Positions 1-6,454 of a DNA stretch of 64,000 bases are shown piece after piece. A program made the translations under genes and the position numbers. Within the stretch, counting starts at the first letter, position 1. Each line of letters opens with the position of its first letter. The stretch comes from Ollibium composti. GTDB lineage: Bacteria > Pseudomonadota > Alphaproteobacteria > Rhizobiales > Rhizobiaceae. The stretch lies in NCBI RefSeq assembly GCF_004801285.1, contig NZ_SSNY01000002.1, positions 1-64,000 of the forward strand, given 5' to 3'. The notes beneath the pieces are model-generated. The model saw nothing but the letters and a program-made list of their open reading frames with translations. It was not told the DNA's origin and did not search any database.

Positions 1-127
1 CAGCACAGGCCGCAACGAGCAAGAAGGAGAAAGCCGCCCCTTGACCAAAACCTAAGACCCAAACCATACATGAAGGCGGGTCACTTCTCGGCGAAAATCC
101 CGGGTCAGCTCTCAGCGGAAATCAACA
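1..127. mobile_element. Right end of an IS21-family insertion sequence (partial)
   Basis: The stretch holds repeated motifs GGGTCACTTCTCGGCGAAAA and CCCGGGTCAGCTCTC and finishes ...AAATCAACA. Read from the other strand it begins TGTTGATTTCC and continues with TGACCC repeats, the layout I know for IS21-type elements in Rhizobiales, which have multiple terminal repeats and 5'-TG/CA-3' ends. Most of the element lies left of the window. The boundary at 127 is inferred from the terminal CA and from where the DUF3800 reading frame stops making sense. No second end or target duplication is visible. Confidence 0.6.
3..44 (+). CDS. C-terminal tail of an IS21 transposition helper (IstB-like), partial
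   Basis: A frame open from the window edge encodes AQAATSKKEKAAP and stops at 42-44, about 80 bases before the inferred end of the insertion sequence. In IS21 elements istB is the last gene before the right end, so position and orientation fit the helper ATPase. Only 13 lysine/alanine-rich residues are visible and they carry no diagnostic motif; the call rests on context. Confidence 0.35.
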   Translation, partial: AQAATSKKEKAAP

Positions 128-443
128 TGATCGCCGTAAGCTGGTTGAGAAAATCGCCTTTAAGGGCCTTGCTTTTCAGGAAGCCGAACGGCGGCAAATC
201 CTTCCTGATTTCTCTTTCATGCAACACGCAAGTGTCGTGTCCGAACCAGCCAAGCTTGAACTCTTGCACCCGCGGGCAGATGATGTTCACATAATCGGCT
301 TTCCGAAAAACGCAGAATGCCAGTACAAATACGGGGTATTCTGGATTGACAACTTCGAGGTTGTGGTCCCCGCTTTCGTCCACGAAAACGATGTAGTCGC
401 CGTACTCAACACCCTGCACTTCGCTACCCGCTATCTCACTCAC
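105..443 (-). pseudogene. DUF3800 domain protein, 5' part only, interrupted by the IS21-type element
   Basis: The N-terminal half of a DUF3800 protein is visible: the motif YIVFVDESGDHNL near the start, then a hydrophobic strand, then HEREIRKDLPPF. This family has an RNase H-like fold and often sits in defence or mobile regions. Start is taken as GTG at 443 after a GGCGAAGG-like Shine-Dalgarno, just past the upstream gene's stop. The frame reads into the insertion sequence after residue I near 128 and ends in five element-derived residues. Family members are roughly twice this length, so the C-terminal half is lost or lies beyond the element. Probably non-functional. Confidence 0.6.
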
Positions 444-459
444 CCTTCGCCCGCCTTTC

Positions 460-795
460 TCATTCGTTGTTGGCCGGCAGGCAATAGTAATTCGATTGAG
501 GGTATTTCCGCTCATAAAGGTCGGCAAGGTCTTGGCAGAATTCAAGATCCCCCATGAGGCCGAACACAAGCGCCACTCGATCGGCCGCGCCAAAGAAATT
601 GGTCTTCGTCAGCCAATAGTCGGGCGTCTCGCCGAGCTTCTTCTTTTTCACCAGATCGGTAAGCGTATCAAGCTGGTCTTGATAGGTGGCGTTGCCTGTC
701 CAAGACCGGACGTCCCGCATCGGGTGCCCGAAAATGGCCCATGCGCCAGCGGCAACCAGAATTATCAGGCCAATGCCCGGCCCCTCATCCCTCAC
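460..795 (-). CDS. Small single-pass membrane protein of unknown function
   Basis: A 111-residue protein. GTG at 795 is chosen because GGGGAGGG lies 6-8 bases upstream and because residues before it look unlike protein. Residues about 8-24 (IGLIILVAAGAWAIFGH) form one membrane segment, followed by a soluble, charged C-terminal domain with DYWLTKTNFFG and ending in two nearby cysteine/tyrosine residues. It ends 16 bases before the DUF3800 start and probably shares its transcript. I recognise no family. An ATG at 876 is an alternative start with poorer coding character. Confidence 0.55.
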   Translation of the reverse strand: MRDEGPGIGLIILVAAGAWAIFGHPMRDVRSWTGNATYQDQLDTLTDLVKKKKLGETPDYWLTKTNFFGAADRVALVFGLMGDLEFCQDLADLYERKYPQSNYYCLPANNE

Positions 796-1000
796 GCGAA
801 ACCCTCCCCAAAGCACTGCACCTTGGCGCCGGCCTAGCTGGCGCGTCAATATCGTTCCGCCGAGTACCGATGCCAAACTTGGTAATCACACCTGAAGGCG
901 GTTTGCGGATCACGCGGCCGCCGCAGGGTTCGGGATCGAGGCAGGAATTCTTCGAGCGCGAGATTGCGCAGTAACGATCCGGCAGCGACAGCCGCAGAAT

Positions 1001-1330
1001 TCAGCGTTTGCTGCGATAGTAGGGCCGAACGTTCACACCGTCGCTTCGCGTGTACCCGCTGACGTAGTGGGTGCGGGGCAGATTGGTGATCGTGCTGATC
1101 GCCCCATAACCAATCGCGGAGCCGCGATATCCGTCGGACTTCTCTTGACGTTTGGCTTCTTCGGCGAGGCGGCCCGCCTGCCCTTCCCAAAACAGGCCGC
1201 CATCGATCCGGTTGTTGACGCCATCACCGTAATAGATGATCGACGGCCATTTTTCTTTCGTTGTACCGTCGGCCAGGGCAGGCCCGGAAAGCGTGAAAAT
1301 AGCCGTCGCGATTATTACCAGGATGCGCAT
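1001..1330 (-). CDS. Small secreted protein of unknown function
   Basis: A 109-residue protein with a clear signal peptide (MRILVIIATAIFTLSGPALA, cleavage probably after ALA) and a polar mature region. The ATG at 1330 is preceded by GGGGAG. The C-terminus reads VSGYTRSDGVNVRPYYRS, a motif that also closes the unrelated-length protein at 8879-9574 (VGSYVRSDGTLVRGHWRT). I associate this YxRSDG tail with small exported proteins of rhizobia and other bacteria, but no function is known to me. Periplasmic location is inferred. Confidence 0.6.
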   Translation of the reverse strand: MRILVIIATAIFTLSGPALADGTTKEKWPSIIYYGDGVNNRIDGGLFWEGQAGRLAEEAKRQEKSDGYRGSAIGYGAISTITNLPRTHYVSGYTRSDGVNVRPYYRSKR

Positions 1331-1573
1331 GATCGATCTCCCCGCCTGGTTACGAAAGATAGCGGCACCGGGTCAGCGTCCGGTAAAGTCGGCCCGTAAA
1401 ATTATAGCGATCGTCGAAAACGAGAACGCCGGCCGCAAGACGCTGTTGGCAGCCGCTGCCGGAGCCGCTGGGGCATCATATTATTCGATGACCCGCCGGC
1501 CTTCGCCGTAACACTGGTAGCAATTTATTGGTTCTGGAAACGAGGCTGAAACGCGGCCCTGCTATTCAAGGAC

Positions 1574-1873
1574 ATGGCGACGAACGACAAATACACGTCG
1601 AATTGGCGGGGCGCGCGTCGTTATCAGTTCGATGAAGAAGCGCGATTGAAGCGGGCAGCCATAGCGTCCGGCGCCCAACCTGCCCAGGTCGAAGTGTGGC
1701 CCATTGACACGAACCGGGACCGAGGCGTCATCGGGCTCGACATGGGGGGCAAGATCACCAGCGGCAAGACGAAGGACGCAGGCATGCTGTTCCTGTGGGC
1801 TATACCTGCAGCTCTCGGCGCCGTTCTTCTCGCTGTGGTCGCCTTCGCGATCACAGGCGATCTTGCTCAGTAG
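1574..1873 (+). CDS. Small protein with C-terminal membrane anchor, unknown function
   Basis: A 99-residue protein. The ATG is preceded by AAGGAC at a good distance. Residues 1-70 are polar and charged (DEEARLKRAAIASGAQ), and residues about 74-93 (LFLWAIPAALGAVLLAVVAF) form one membrane segment with a short acidic tail. It is followed by a strong hairpin with a T-run at 1941-1979, so it is probably a monocistronic unit. I see no known domain. Confidence 0.5.
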   Translation: MATNDKYTSNWRGARRYQFDEEARLKRAAIASGAQPAQVEVWPIDTNRDRGVIGLDMGGKITSGKTKDAGMLFLWAIPAALGAVLLAVVAFAITGDLAQ

Positions 1874-1940
1874 GGAACGAATCCCCGCGCCTGTAGTTTT
1901 GCCTCGCTCCTAAGCATCTCCCATTGGCAGCCTCGGAGCA

Positions 1941-1979
1941 AAGCCCGTCCGGAAATCACTGCCCCGGGCGGGCTTTTTC
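1941..1979 (+). terminator. Intrinsic terminator after the 1574-1873 gene
   Basis: A 12-bp stem (AAGCCCGTCCGG pairing with CCGGGCGGGCTT, one G-T pair), an 11-base loop and a following T-run (TTTTTCT). It ends the gene at 1574-1873. The stem sequence nearly recurs at 2484-2515. Confidence 0.75.
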
Positions 1980-2054
1980 TCTTTGGGAACAAATCTTCGA
2001 TCTGATGGTTGTTGGCTTGCTCCCGTGCCAGCCTCCCCTTCGCAGCATTGGAGC

Positions 2055-2092
2055 AAGGCTCGCCCTCCGGACACCTTGGGCGAGCCTTTTGT
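2055..2092 (+). terminator. Hairpin with T-run upstream of the CsbD gene
   Basis: A perfect 11-bp stem (AAGGCTCGCCC / GGGCGAGCCTT) with a 12-base loop, followed by TTTTGTTTT. It stands between the first terminator and the CsbD gene with no open frame I can support, so it is either a second terminator or a leader hairpin of the CsbD transcript. Confidence 0.6.
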
Positions 2093-2159
2093 TTTGGAGA
2101 ACCAAAACCGCCGTCCAACGTTGTCTCAGCAGGCGATCCCCGCCTTATGGAGAAAAACC

Positions 2160-2363
2160 ATGGACTGGAACCGCGTCGAAGGAAACTGGAAGCAGATCAA
2201 GGGCAAAGTAAAAGAGCAGTGGGGCAAACTTACCGATGACGATCTTGACCAGATCGCCGGCAAGCGCGACCAGTTGGAGGGCAAGATTCAGGAGCGGTAT
2301 GGCATCGAGAAGGACCGGGTGCGGTCCGATGTTGACGACTGGTATGGCCGCCAAAGCTGGTAG
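2160..2363 (+). CDS. CsbD family general stress protein
   Basis: A 67-residue hydrophilic protein matching the CsbD pattern from end to end: MDWNRVEGNWKQIKGKVKEQ, then WGKLTDDDLDQIAGKRDQLEG, then a closing YG...DVDDWYGRQ. The length is typical of the family. CsbD proteins are stress-induced in many bacteria, with no biochemical role known to me. The gene stands alone between hairpins on both sides, so its own promoter should lie in 2093-2159. Family assignment is secure; function is not. Confidence 0.9.
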   Translation: MDWNRVEGNWKQIKGKVKEQWGKLTDDDLDQIAGKRDQLEGKIQERYGIEKDRVRSDVDDWYGRQSW

Positions 2364-2382
2364 CGTTCTGCCACACATATAC

Positions 2383-2416
2383 GCCCGGGCCGGCGAACCA
2401 GAGCGGGCTTTTCTTT
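2383..2416 (+). terminator. Weak hairpin with T-rich tail after the CsbD gene
   Basis: GCCCG at 2383-2387 can pair with CGGGC at 2404-2408, followed by TTTTCTTTT. The stem is short, but the position 20 bases after the CsbD stop and the T-rich tail suggest termination. The sequence after it (TGGAACCAACCGCCG) resembles that after the hairpin at 2055-2088. Confidence 0.4.
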
Positions 2417-2483
2417 TCTGGAACCAACCGCCGAATCGTTAGTTTCTTTTTCCTAGTCAGCCTCAGCTGGCAGTCCTGGGCAG

Positions 2484-2515
2484 GCCCGTCCGGTTCCGCG
2501 AGAGACCGGGCGGGC
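2484..2515 (+). repeat. Stem-loop copy before the DUF982 gene
   Basis: An 11-bp stem (GCCCGTCCGGT / ACCGGGCGGGC, one G-T pair) with a 10-base loop. Both arms nearly repeat those of the terminator at 1941-1979, but no T-run follows. It lies 22 bases before the DUF982 start codon, where it could act in the leader of that mRNA. Confidence 0.5.
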
Positions 2516-2537
2516 TCGTTCTGTGTGAGTAGGTGCC

Positions 2538-2786
2538 ATGCGTGACGTTCCTTTCGAGAAGCCTCTGACCATAGAGACGGCCCGCGTCGGCCGCTACCTC
2601 ACCATCACTCGCGTGGGCCAGGCCGCAGACTTCCTGATGAATCAGTGGCCCGGCAAGGAGGGCTCAAAGCACCGTAAGGCCCTTCGGGCGGTGCTGGACG
2701 TGCTCGAGCAGGGAAGGGATGCGTCGATCGCCCGCGCCGCGCTCATAGCCGCGGCGGAAGACGCCGACGTTTTCGTGCTGGAATAG
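2538..2786 (+). CDS. DUF982 family protein
   Basis: An 82-residue protein with the DUF982 layout: FEKPLTIET at the start, GRYLTITRVGQAADFLMNQW, WPGKEGSKHRKALRAVLDVL, and a closing ARAALIAAAEDADVFVLE. DUF982 proteins are small, usually multi-copy proteins in Rhizobiales, of unknown function. Start ATG follows AGGTG. It converges with the minus-strand gene ending at 2792, five bases away. No signal peptide or membrane segment is seen. Confidence 0.85.
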   Translation: MRDVPFEKPLTIETARVGRYLTITRVGQAADFLMNQWPGKEGSKHRKALRAVLDVLEQGRDASIARAALIAAAEDADVFVLE

Positions 2787-2791
2787 ATGGA

Positions 2792-3007
2792 TCAGGCCGG
2801 GTCTTCCGCCGGATCGGGATCAAGATCATAGGCAAGGCGCTGCGCCACTATGATCACGTCTATGGCGCGATAAGCTTCACTTGCTGTCCATCCTGCATTT
2901 TCAGCGCGATCGACCAGGTCTCGGACAGCGAGGTCCAAGGCTTCCTGGCAGTCGATGTTACGGTCTGGGTAGCGGCCTTCGTGGCGGGGGCGCGGAATCT
3001 TGTCCAT
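2792..3007 (-). CDS. Small conserved-looking protein of unknown function, last gene of the SOS-type operon
   Basis: A 71-residue protein (MDKIPRPRHEGRYPDRNIDC at the start) with a predicted helical core (EALDLAVRDLVDRAENAGW, then ASEAYRAIDVIIVAQRLAYD) and an acidic tail. ATG at 3007 is preferred over one at 3064 because the longer version overlaps the upstream gene extensively. It overlaps the end of the frameshifted gene at 2958-3226 by 50 bases in another frame, so the two are probably one transcript. No family is recognised. Confidence 0.5.
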   Translation of the reverse strand: MDKIPRPRHEGRYPDRNIDCQEALDLAVRDLVDRAENAGWTASEAYRAIDVIIVAQRLAYDLDPDPAEDPA

Positions 3008-3226
3008 CCGCCTCAATGCGCGGCGGGACCTTTGGTTGCTGCAGATAGCGCTCGCCGTCGCCACGATGCTCGCCGCAGAACCAATGAACTATCTCATCCT
3101 TCCGGCGTTCGAAGTCCCATCCTGCCCATTTCGTGCAGCCATCATGATCGCAGCGATGTTCGTAAATCCCGCTCGGCGCCGTTGATAGGGCGACGCCTCA
3201 GGGAGCTTGATTGGTTCGTCGCTCAC
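2958..3226 (-). pseudogene. Small Cys/His (zinc-binding-like) protein, apparently frameshifted
   Basis: GTG at 3226 overlaps the stop of the SRAP gene (GTGA) and encodes VSDEPIKLPEASPYQRR, a plausible N-terminus. That frame then runs into poor sequence and stops. One frame over, from about 3172, a clearly protein-like stretch appears: IYEHRCDHDGCTKWAGWDF, then DEIVHWFCGEHRGDGERYL, ending at 2958. It has Cys-X4-Cys and Cys-X2-His pairs that suggest a zinc site. The second frame has no good start codon after its preceding stop. One missing or extra base near 3172-3185 would join the halves; a sequencing error or programmed frameshift is also possible. Confidence 0.5.
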
Positions 3227-3927
3227 AGTGGGTTCTCGAATTCGATCGGCTCGATGAAGTGCGGCGCGTCATTGCGCTGCTTGTCCTTAACGGAGGCGTT
3301 CACGTCGCGGCACACGCGGTGGAACTGCAACTGGTCATCGATATCGTGCGACAGCACTTCCGGCAGGTCGCTGGTCGGCGTCTCGGGGTTAAGCCAAGCA
3401 TCGTAGTAGGCCGGAGCGAGGATGACCGGTTGCCGGTCGTGTAACTCCTTCATGACCGCACCGGCCGGTTCCGTGATGATCGTGCAGCTCGTCACGTCGA
3501 GCTTGTCGTTGTGCGCCCACAGACCGGCGAACGAAAACGGCAGGTGGCCGGGCTGGAAGATGTGCCAGGGATCGCGGCCCTTGTCCGCGGGGCTGATCGT
3601 CCATTCGTAGAAGCCGTCGGCCGGGATCAGGCAGCGCTTCGACTTGAATGCGTCCTTGAACGCGCCCGACGTCGCCACAGTCTCGATCCGGGCGTTGAAC
3701 ATCGCCGCCTTCGGCATTTCCTTGGCCCACCACGGCACCAGCCACCAGCGACCCTCGCGAAGCTTGTGGTTGCCGTCGTCGTTCCAGGTGATGAAGTCCA
3801 CCGTCTGCGTCGGCGCGATGTTATAGCGGGCCTCGGTATTGCGCCCGGAGCCTTCCGCGGGAGCCGTCAGCCGATAGAGCCGGTGGATTTCGGACCAGGA
3901 CAGGTATCGGGTGTAGCGGCCGCACAT
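3223..3927 (-). CDS. SRAP domain protein (YedK/HMCES type abasic-site sensor)
   Basis: A 234-residue protein with all SRAP active-site residues visible: Cys2 exposed after Met removal (MCGRYTRY), Asn78 in MFNARIE, Glu108 in ADGFYEW and His163 in ELHDRQPVIL. These proteins form a stable thiazolidine crosslink between Cys2 and abasic sites in single-stranded DNA, shielding them at stalled forks. Length is typical. The gene sits in a co-directional run with a Y-family polymerase, and its stop overlaps the next gene's GTG by four bases, suggesting translational coupling. The link to DNA damage fits the LexA box at the head of the run. Confidence 0.92.
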   Translation of the reverse strand: MCGRYTRYLSWSEIHRLYRLTAPAEGSGRNTEARYNIAPTQTVDFITWNDDGNHKLREGRWWLVPWWAKEMPKAAMFNARIETVATSGAFKDAFKSKRCLIPADGFYEWTISPADKGRDPWHIFQPGHLPFSFAGLWAHNDKLDVTSCTIITEPAGAVMKELHDRQPVILAPAYYDAWLNPETPTSDLPEVLSHDIDDQLQFHRVCRDVNASVKDKQRNDAPHFIEPIEFENPL

Positions 3928-3936
3928 GGCCCTAGC

Positions 3937-4557
3937 CTAGACATACGCCTCGGCCATGTCATCACCGGTCCAACACGACGGCACCCAGGCAATCAGGTCG
4001 AAATGCTCGTCGGTGTCCCATCGCACCCAATCGGGATTTTCACCGCTTTCCAGTTCTTCGGCGCTCCGCCAGCGCACATGCGCGAAATGACCGGCTCGAT
4101 CCTTGCCTACAAACCATGATCCGTCCTGCGGAGCGGTAAAAGGCAACCCAGGCGCCGCGGCTGAACGGAACTCAACCTCGGGCGGGTTTTCCTTGCGGAA
4201 ACGTTCCCGCGCGAGATGGCTGGCTTCGCTCTCGTCGTAGAAACCGGGCACCCGACGTCGGGAAAACTCCGCTTCGAAGGCCGTTCGATCCTTCTTCCAA
4301 TACAGCTCGACGAGTGGATTAAGCCGCTCATGCACGACGTCCATCTCGTCAGCCGTAAGGCTTGCGGCGCCGCTCCTGCTCAATTTCAACGCGATACGAT
4401 CCTCGGGCCGATCTTCGATCATCCGCCCAGCTTCGATCAGTTCGACCGCCATGCCGACGACCGGGGCGTAGGCGTCTTCAAGCTCGTCGTAGTCTTTTTC
4501 GTAGTCAAATTCTGTATTGTCGTCGTCGTTGGCGCCGCGATGCGTCCTTGTTGTCAT
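3937..4557 (-). CDS. Acidic protein of unknown function in the SOS-type operon
   Basis: A 206-residue protein. Its start is supported by GAAAGGAG spaced well before the ATG. The N-terminus is very acidic (DDDNTEFDYEKDYDELEDAY), followed by a helical segment with ELYWKKDRTAFEAEF and a C-terminal half rich in tryptophan (GSWFVGKDRAGHFAHVRW, then DWVRWDTDEHFDLIAW). There is no signal peptide or membrane span. It lies 12 bases after the Cys-rich small protein and 9 bases before SRAP, so it is almost certainly co-transcribed with them. No family is recognised; a DNA-repair accessory role is inferred from position only. Confidence 0.6.
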   Translation of the reverse strand: MTTRTHRGANDDDNTEFDYEKDYDELEDAYAPVVGMAVELIEAGRMIEDRPEDRIALKLSRSGAASLTADEMDVVHERLNPLVELYWKKDRTAFEAEFSRRRVPGFYDESEASHLARERFRKENPPEVEFRSAAAPGLPFTAPQDGSWFVGKDRAGHFAHVRWRSAEELESGENPDWVRWDTDEHFDLIAWVPSCWTGDDMAEAYV

Positions 4558-4569
4558 CGTCGTCTCCTT

Positions 4570-4824
4570 TCAGGCCAGCCCGCCCACGAATGCACTGGTA
4601 TCGCCTCTCGGTGCCATCGCGAGCCTGACGGCGCCGCGGCAACCGCGCGCCCGGCAGGCCGCCTCCTTCTCTACCTCATCGAGATATAGGAACTCGCGTT
4701 CCGGCGACGAGCAGATCGCCGCGCGCGTCAGATAGTGGACATGACCGCAGCTCTTGCAAGTCATCTCCAGCTTGTCGCGGGCGTCCAGGTCGCGCACCTG
4801 CACGTTCTCTTTCCAGGTGCTCAC
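4570..4824 (-). CDS. Cys-rich small protein coupled to the Y-family polymerase
   Basis: An 84-residue protein with a CKSCGHVHYL knuckle near residue 22 and a second Cys pair, CRARGC, near residue 58, arranged like a zinc ribbon. The GTG start overlaps the polymerase stop codon (GTGA), giving tight translational coupling; a start inside the polymerase frame would be longer but lacks support. I recall small proteins of this type beside ImpB-like polymerases in Mesorhizobium, but cannot name a family. A role with the polymerase is inferred from the coupling. Confidence 0.65.
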   Translation of the reverse strand: MSTWKENVQVRDLDARDKLEMTCKSCGHVHYLTRAAICSSPEREFLYLDEVEKEAACRARGCRGAVRLAMAPRGDTSAFVGGLA

Positions 4825-6086
4825 CAGAAGTCCTCCGCCGTCGGGATGCGCGTGTAGCTGATCTTGCCGCCCACATGGCCACCGGCGGGTGGCTTCCATG
4901 GGCCAAGGCTCATCACGGTGCGGCCATAGCGGGCGTTCAGGCCGTCGATCGCCGTCGACACGCTCTCCCATTTCTGCCGGGTGCGATCGTCGTTGATCAG
5001 CATGTCGAGCTGACGCTGGTCGGCGAGGCTGAGTTCGCACAGCGTCACGCCGACGCGGAAGACCTGCGTGCCGTTCGAATGCTTGCGGCGGACCCGTTCC
5101 CACAGCCGGGCGAGGCCGGCGAGCACGGCCTGGTCGTCGTTGACGATCGGCAGCTTCAGTTGGTCGCTCCATTCGCCGCCGCGCAGCGCCAGCCACAGCA
5201 TCAGCCCGTTGCAGTAGTATCCGGCCCGCCGCAGCCGCCGCGCCGCCTTGATCAGAAGAAGGCGGCATATCTCATAGGCGGCAGGCAGTGTGCGACTCTC
5301 TGGCGGCAGCACGCGGCCATGACCGAACATGCCGCGTTCCGACGGCTGTGCCTGGATGTCGTAGCCGTGCAGGGCGTACCAGAGCCGCTCGCCGTTGACG
5401 TTGCCCCACAGCTTGCGCATGTGCTTCGGCTGCAGGGCGTAGAGATCGGCCATGCTGTAGACGCCGGCGCGCGCCAGGCGCTGTTCCATCCTGCCGCCGA
5501 CACCGGGCACGTCCGACAACGGCAGCACGATCAGCGGCGCCGGCAGGTCTTCCGGGCGCCAGATCATCAGTCCGTCGCCGTATCGTTCCTCGGTGCGCTT
5601 CCCCGCCTTGCAGGCCATCTTGGCGAGCTGCCGGTTGGCGGCGAAGCCGATGGAGCAGGTGACGTATGGGCCGACATTGCGCGCGATGGTCGACTTCAAC
5701 CGCACGCCGAGCCCGACAGGATCCTCTCGGCCGCTTTCGTCGAGCCAGCAGGTCAGTTCGTCGATGCTCTTCACGGCGTCGATCGGGATGACGCTCTCGA
5801 TCTCGGCCAGCAGCGTGTTGTGGGCGCGGCGGTAGAGGTCCGGCTTCTGCGGGACCAGGACGATGTCGGGGCACCGTTCGCGCGCCTCGGACACGTTCAT
5901 GACGTTCTTGACGCCGAACAGCTTCGCCTCCCGCGAGCAGGCGATGACGCAGGTTCGGTCGGTGCCTTCGAAGGGAACGACACCGACCGGCCGGCCCCGA
6001 AGGCGCCGATCGGCCTGCTGTTCGACGCTCGCGAAGAAGCCGTCGAAATCGAGGTAGAGCCGTTCGATCGTGTCAGGCTTCCGCAA
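4821..6086 (-). CDS. Y-family translesion DNA polymerase (ImpB/UmuC/DinB type)
   Basis: A 421-residue error-prone polymerase. The catalytic carboxylates are intact: D13 in LYLDFDGFFASVEQ and D109/E110 in KSIDELTCW. The palm is followed by a helix-hairpin-helix thumb (LSDVPGVGGRMEQRLARAGV) and a little-finger domain with QLDMLI, which could be a beta-clamp motif. The start is TTG at 6086 with GGAG about nine bases upstream. It heads a run of six co-directional genes. A perfect LexA-type box lies 82 bases upstream, so SOS induction is expected. It lacks the UmuD partner in this window. Confidence 0.9.
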   Translation of the reverse strand: MRKPDTIERLYLDFDGFFASVEQQADRRLRGRPVGVVPFEGTDRTCVIACSREAKLFGVKNVMNVSEARERCPDIVLVPQKPDLYRRAHNTLLAEIESVIPIDAVKSIDELTCWLDESGREDPVGLGVRLKSTIARNVGPYVTCSIGFAANRQLAKMACKAGKRTEERYGDGLMIWRPEDLPAPLIVLPLSDVPGVGGRMEQRLARAGVYSMADLYALQPKHMRKLWGNVNGERLWYALHGYDIQAQPSERGMFGHGRVLPPESRTLPAAYEICRLLLIKAARRLRRAGYYCNGLMLWLALRGGEWSDQLKLPIVNDDQAVLAGLARLWERVRRKHSNGTQVFRVGVTLCELSLADQRQLDMLINDDRTRQKWESVSTAIDGLNARYGRTVMSLGPWKPPAGGHVGGKISYTRIPTAEDFW

Positions 6087-6167
6087 GGCAAAGCTCCGCC
6101 GTCGCCCGGCAAAGCCGCGCCAACGGTTATTAATGCTGGATTTCGCACGCCACCGACCGGCTGGCGT

Positions 6168-6182
6168 GTTCTCAGAATGTTC
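6168..6182 (-). promoter_or_regulatory. LexA box (SOS operator)
   Basis: On the minus strand the bases read GAACATTCTGAGAAC, an exact GAAC-N7-GAAC match to the alphaproteobacterial LexA operator consensus. It lies 82 bases upstream of the polymerase start and just after the stop of the tiny peptide gene ending at 6221. Confidence 0.82.
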
Positions 6183-6220
6183 TCATCCTGACAGTCTGTC
6201 AAGCGGAAAGGAATGTGTTC

Positions 6221-6310
6221 CTAGCCGAGAAAGAAGCGAAACCCGCCGGTGACGGCGTAGAACACCATGAAAGCGACTACGGCGGCGAGCAGGATCATTG
6301 AGGGGCGCAT
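6221..6310 (-). CDS. Tiny membrane peptide (29 residues), second of a coupled pair
   Basis: Codes for a 29-residue peptide that is almost entirely one membrane helix (MILLAAVVAFMVFYAV in its centre) with a short FRFFLG tail. Its ATG shares one base with the stop of the preceding tiny gene (TGATG), the usual arrangement for translational coupling. It ends 39 bases before the LexA box. No homologue is known to me; the clean hydrophobic core and the coupling argue that it is translated. Confidence 0.5.
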   Translation of the reverse strand: MRPSMILLAAVVAFMVFYAVTGGFRFFLG

Positions 6311-6390
6311 CAAAGCATCGCCAGCACGAGCGCACCGCCAATGCCGAAGCAGACCGCGAAGACGAGCAGAAAGACGAGCTTATCGAGCAT
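6310..6390 (-). CDS. Tiny membrane peptide (26 residues), first of a coupled pair
   Basis: Codes for a 26-residue peptide: a charged start (MLDK) and then a single hydrophobic helix (LVFLLVFAVCFGIGGALVLA). A GAGG motif lies 13 bases upstream of the ATG, somewhat far. The stop overlaps the next ATG. The helix composition resembles that in the divergent protein at 6455-6958 (MAFIIVLVFAVCLGFTGG), with FAVC-GFxGG shared. Size and shape recall phage or toxin-like small membrane peptides, but this is not established. Confidence 0.5.
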   Translation of the reverse strand: MLDKLVFLLVFAVCFGIGGALVLAML

Positions 6391-6454
6391 TTGTTGACAT
6401 ACCTCGGAATGCTATCCCGTTGGAATGCTCGCTGGTTTGGAGTATCCATTCGGC

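Noticed and set aside
1331..1573. Possible small protein between the secreted protein and the gene at 1574
   Set aside because: Short frames exist, one ending with a hydrophobic IILFDDPPAFAVTLVAIYWF stretch, but none has a start codon and Shine-Dalgarno that I can support.
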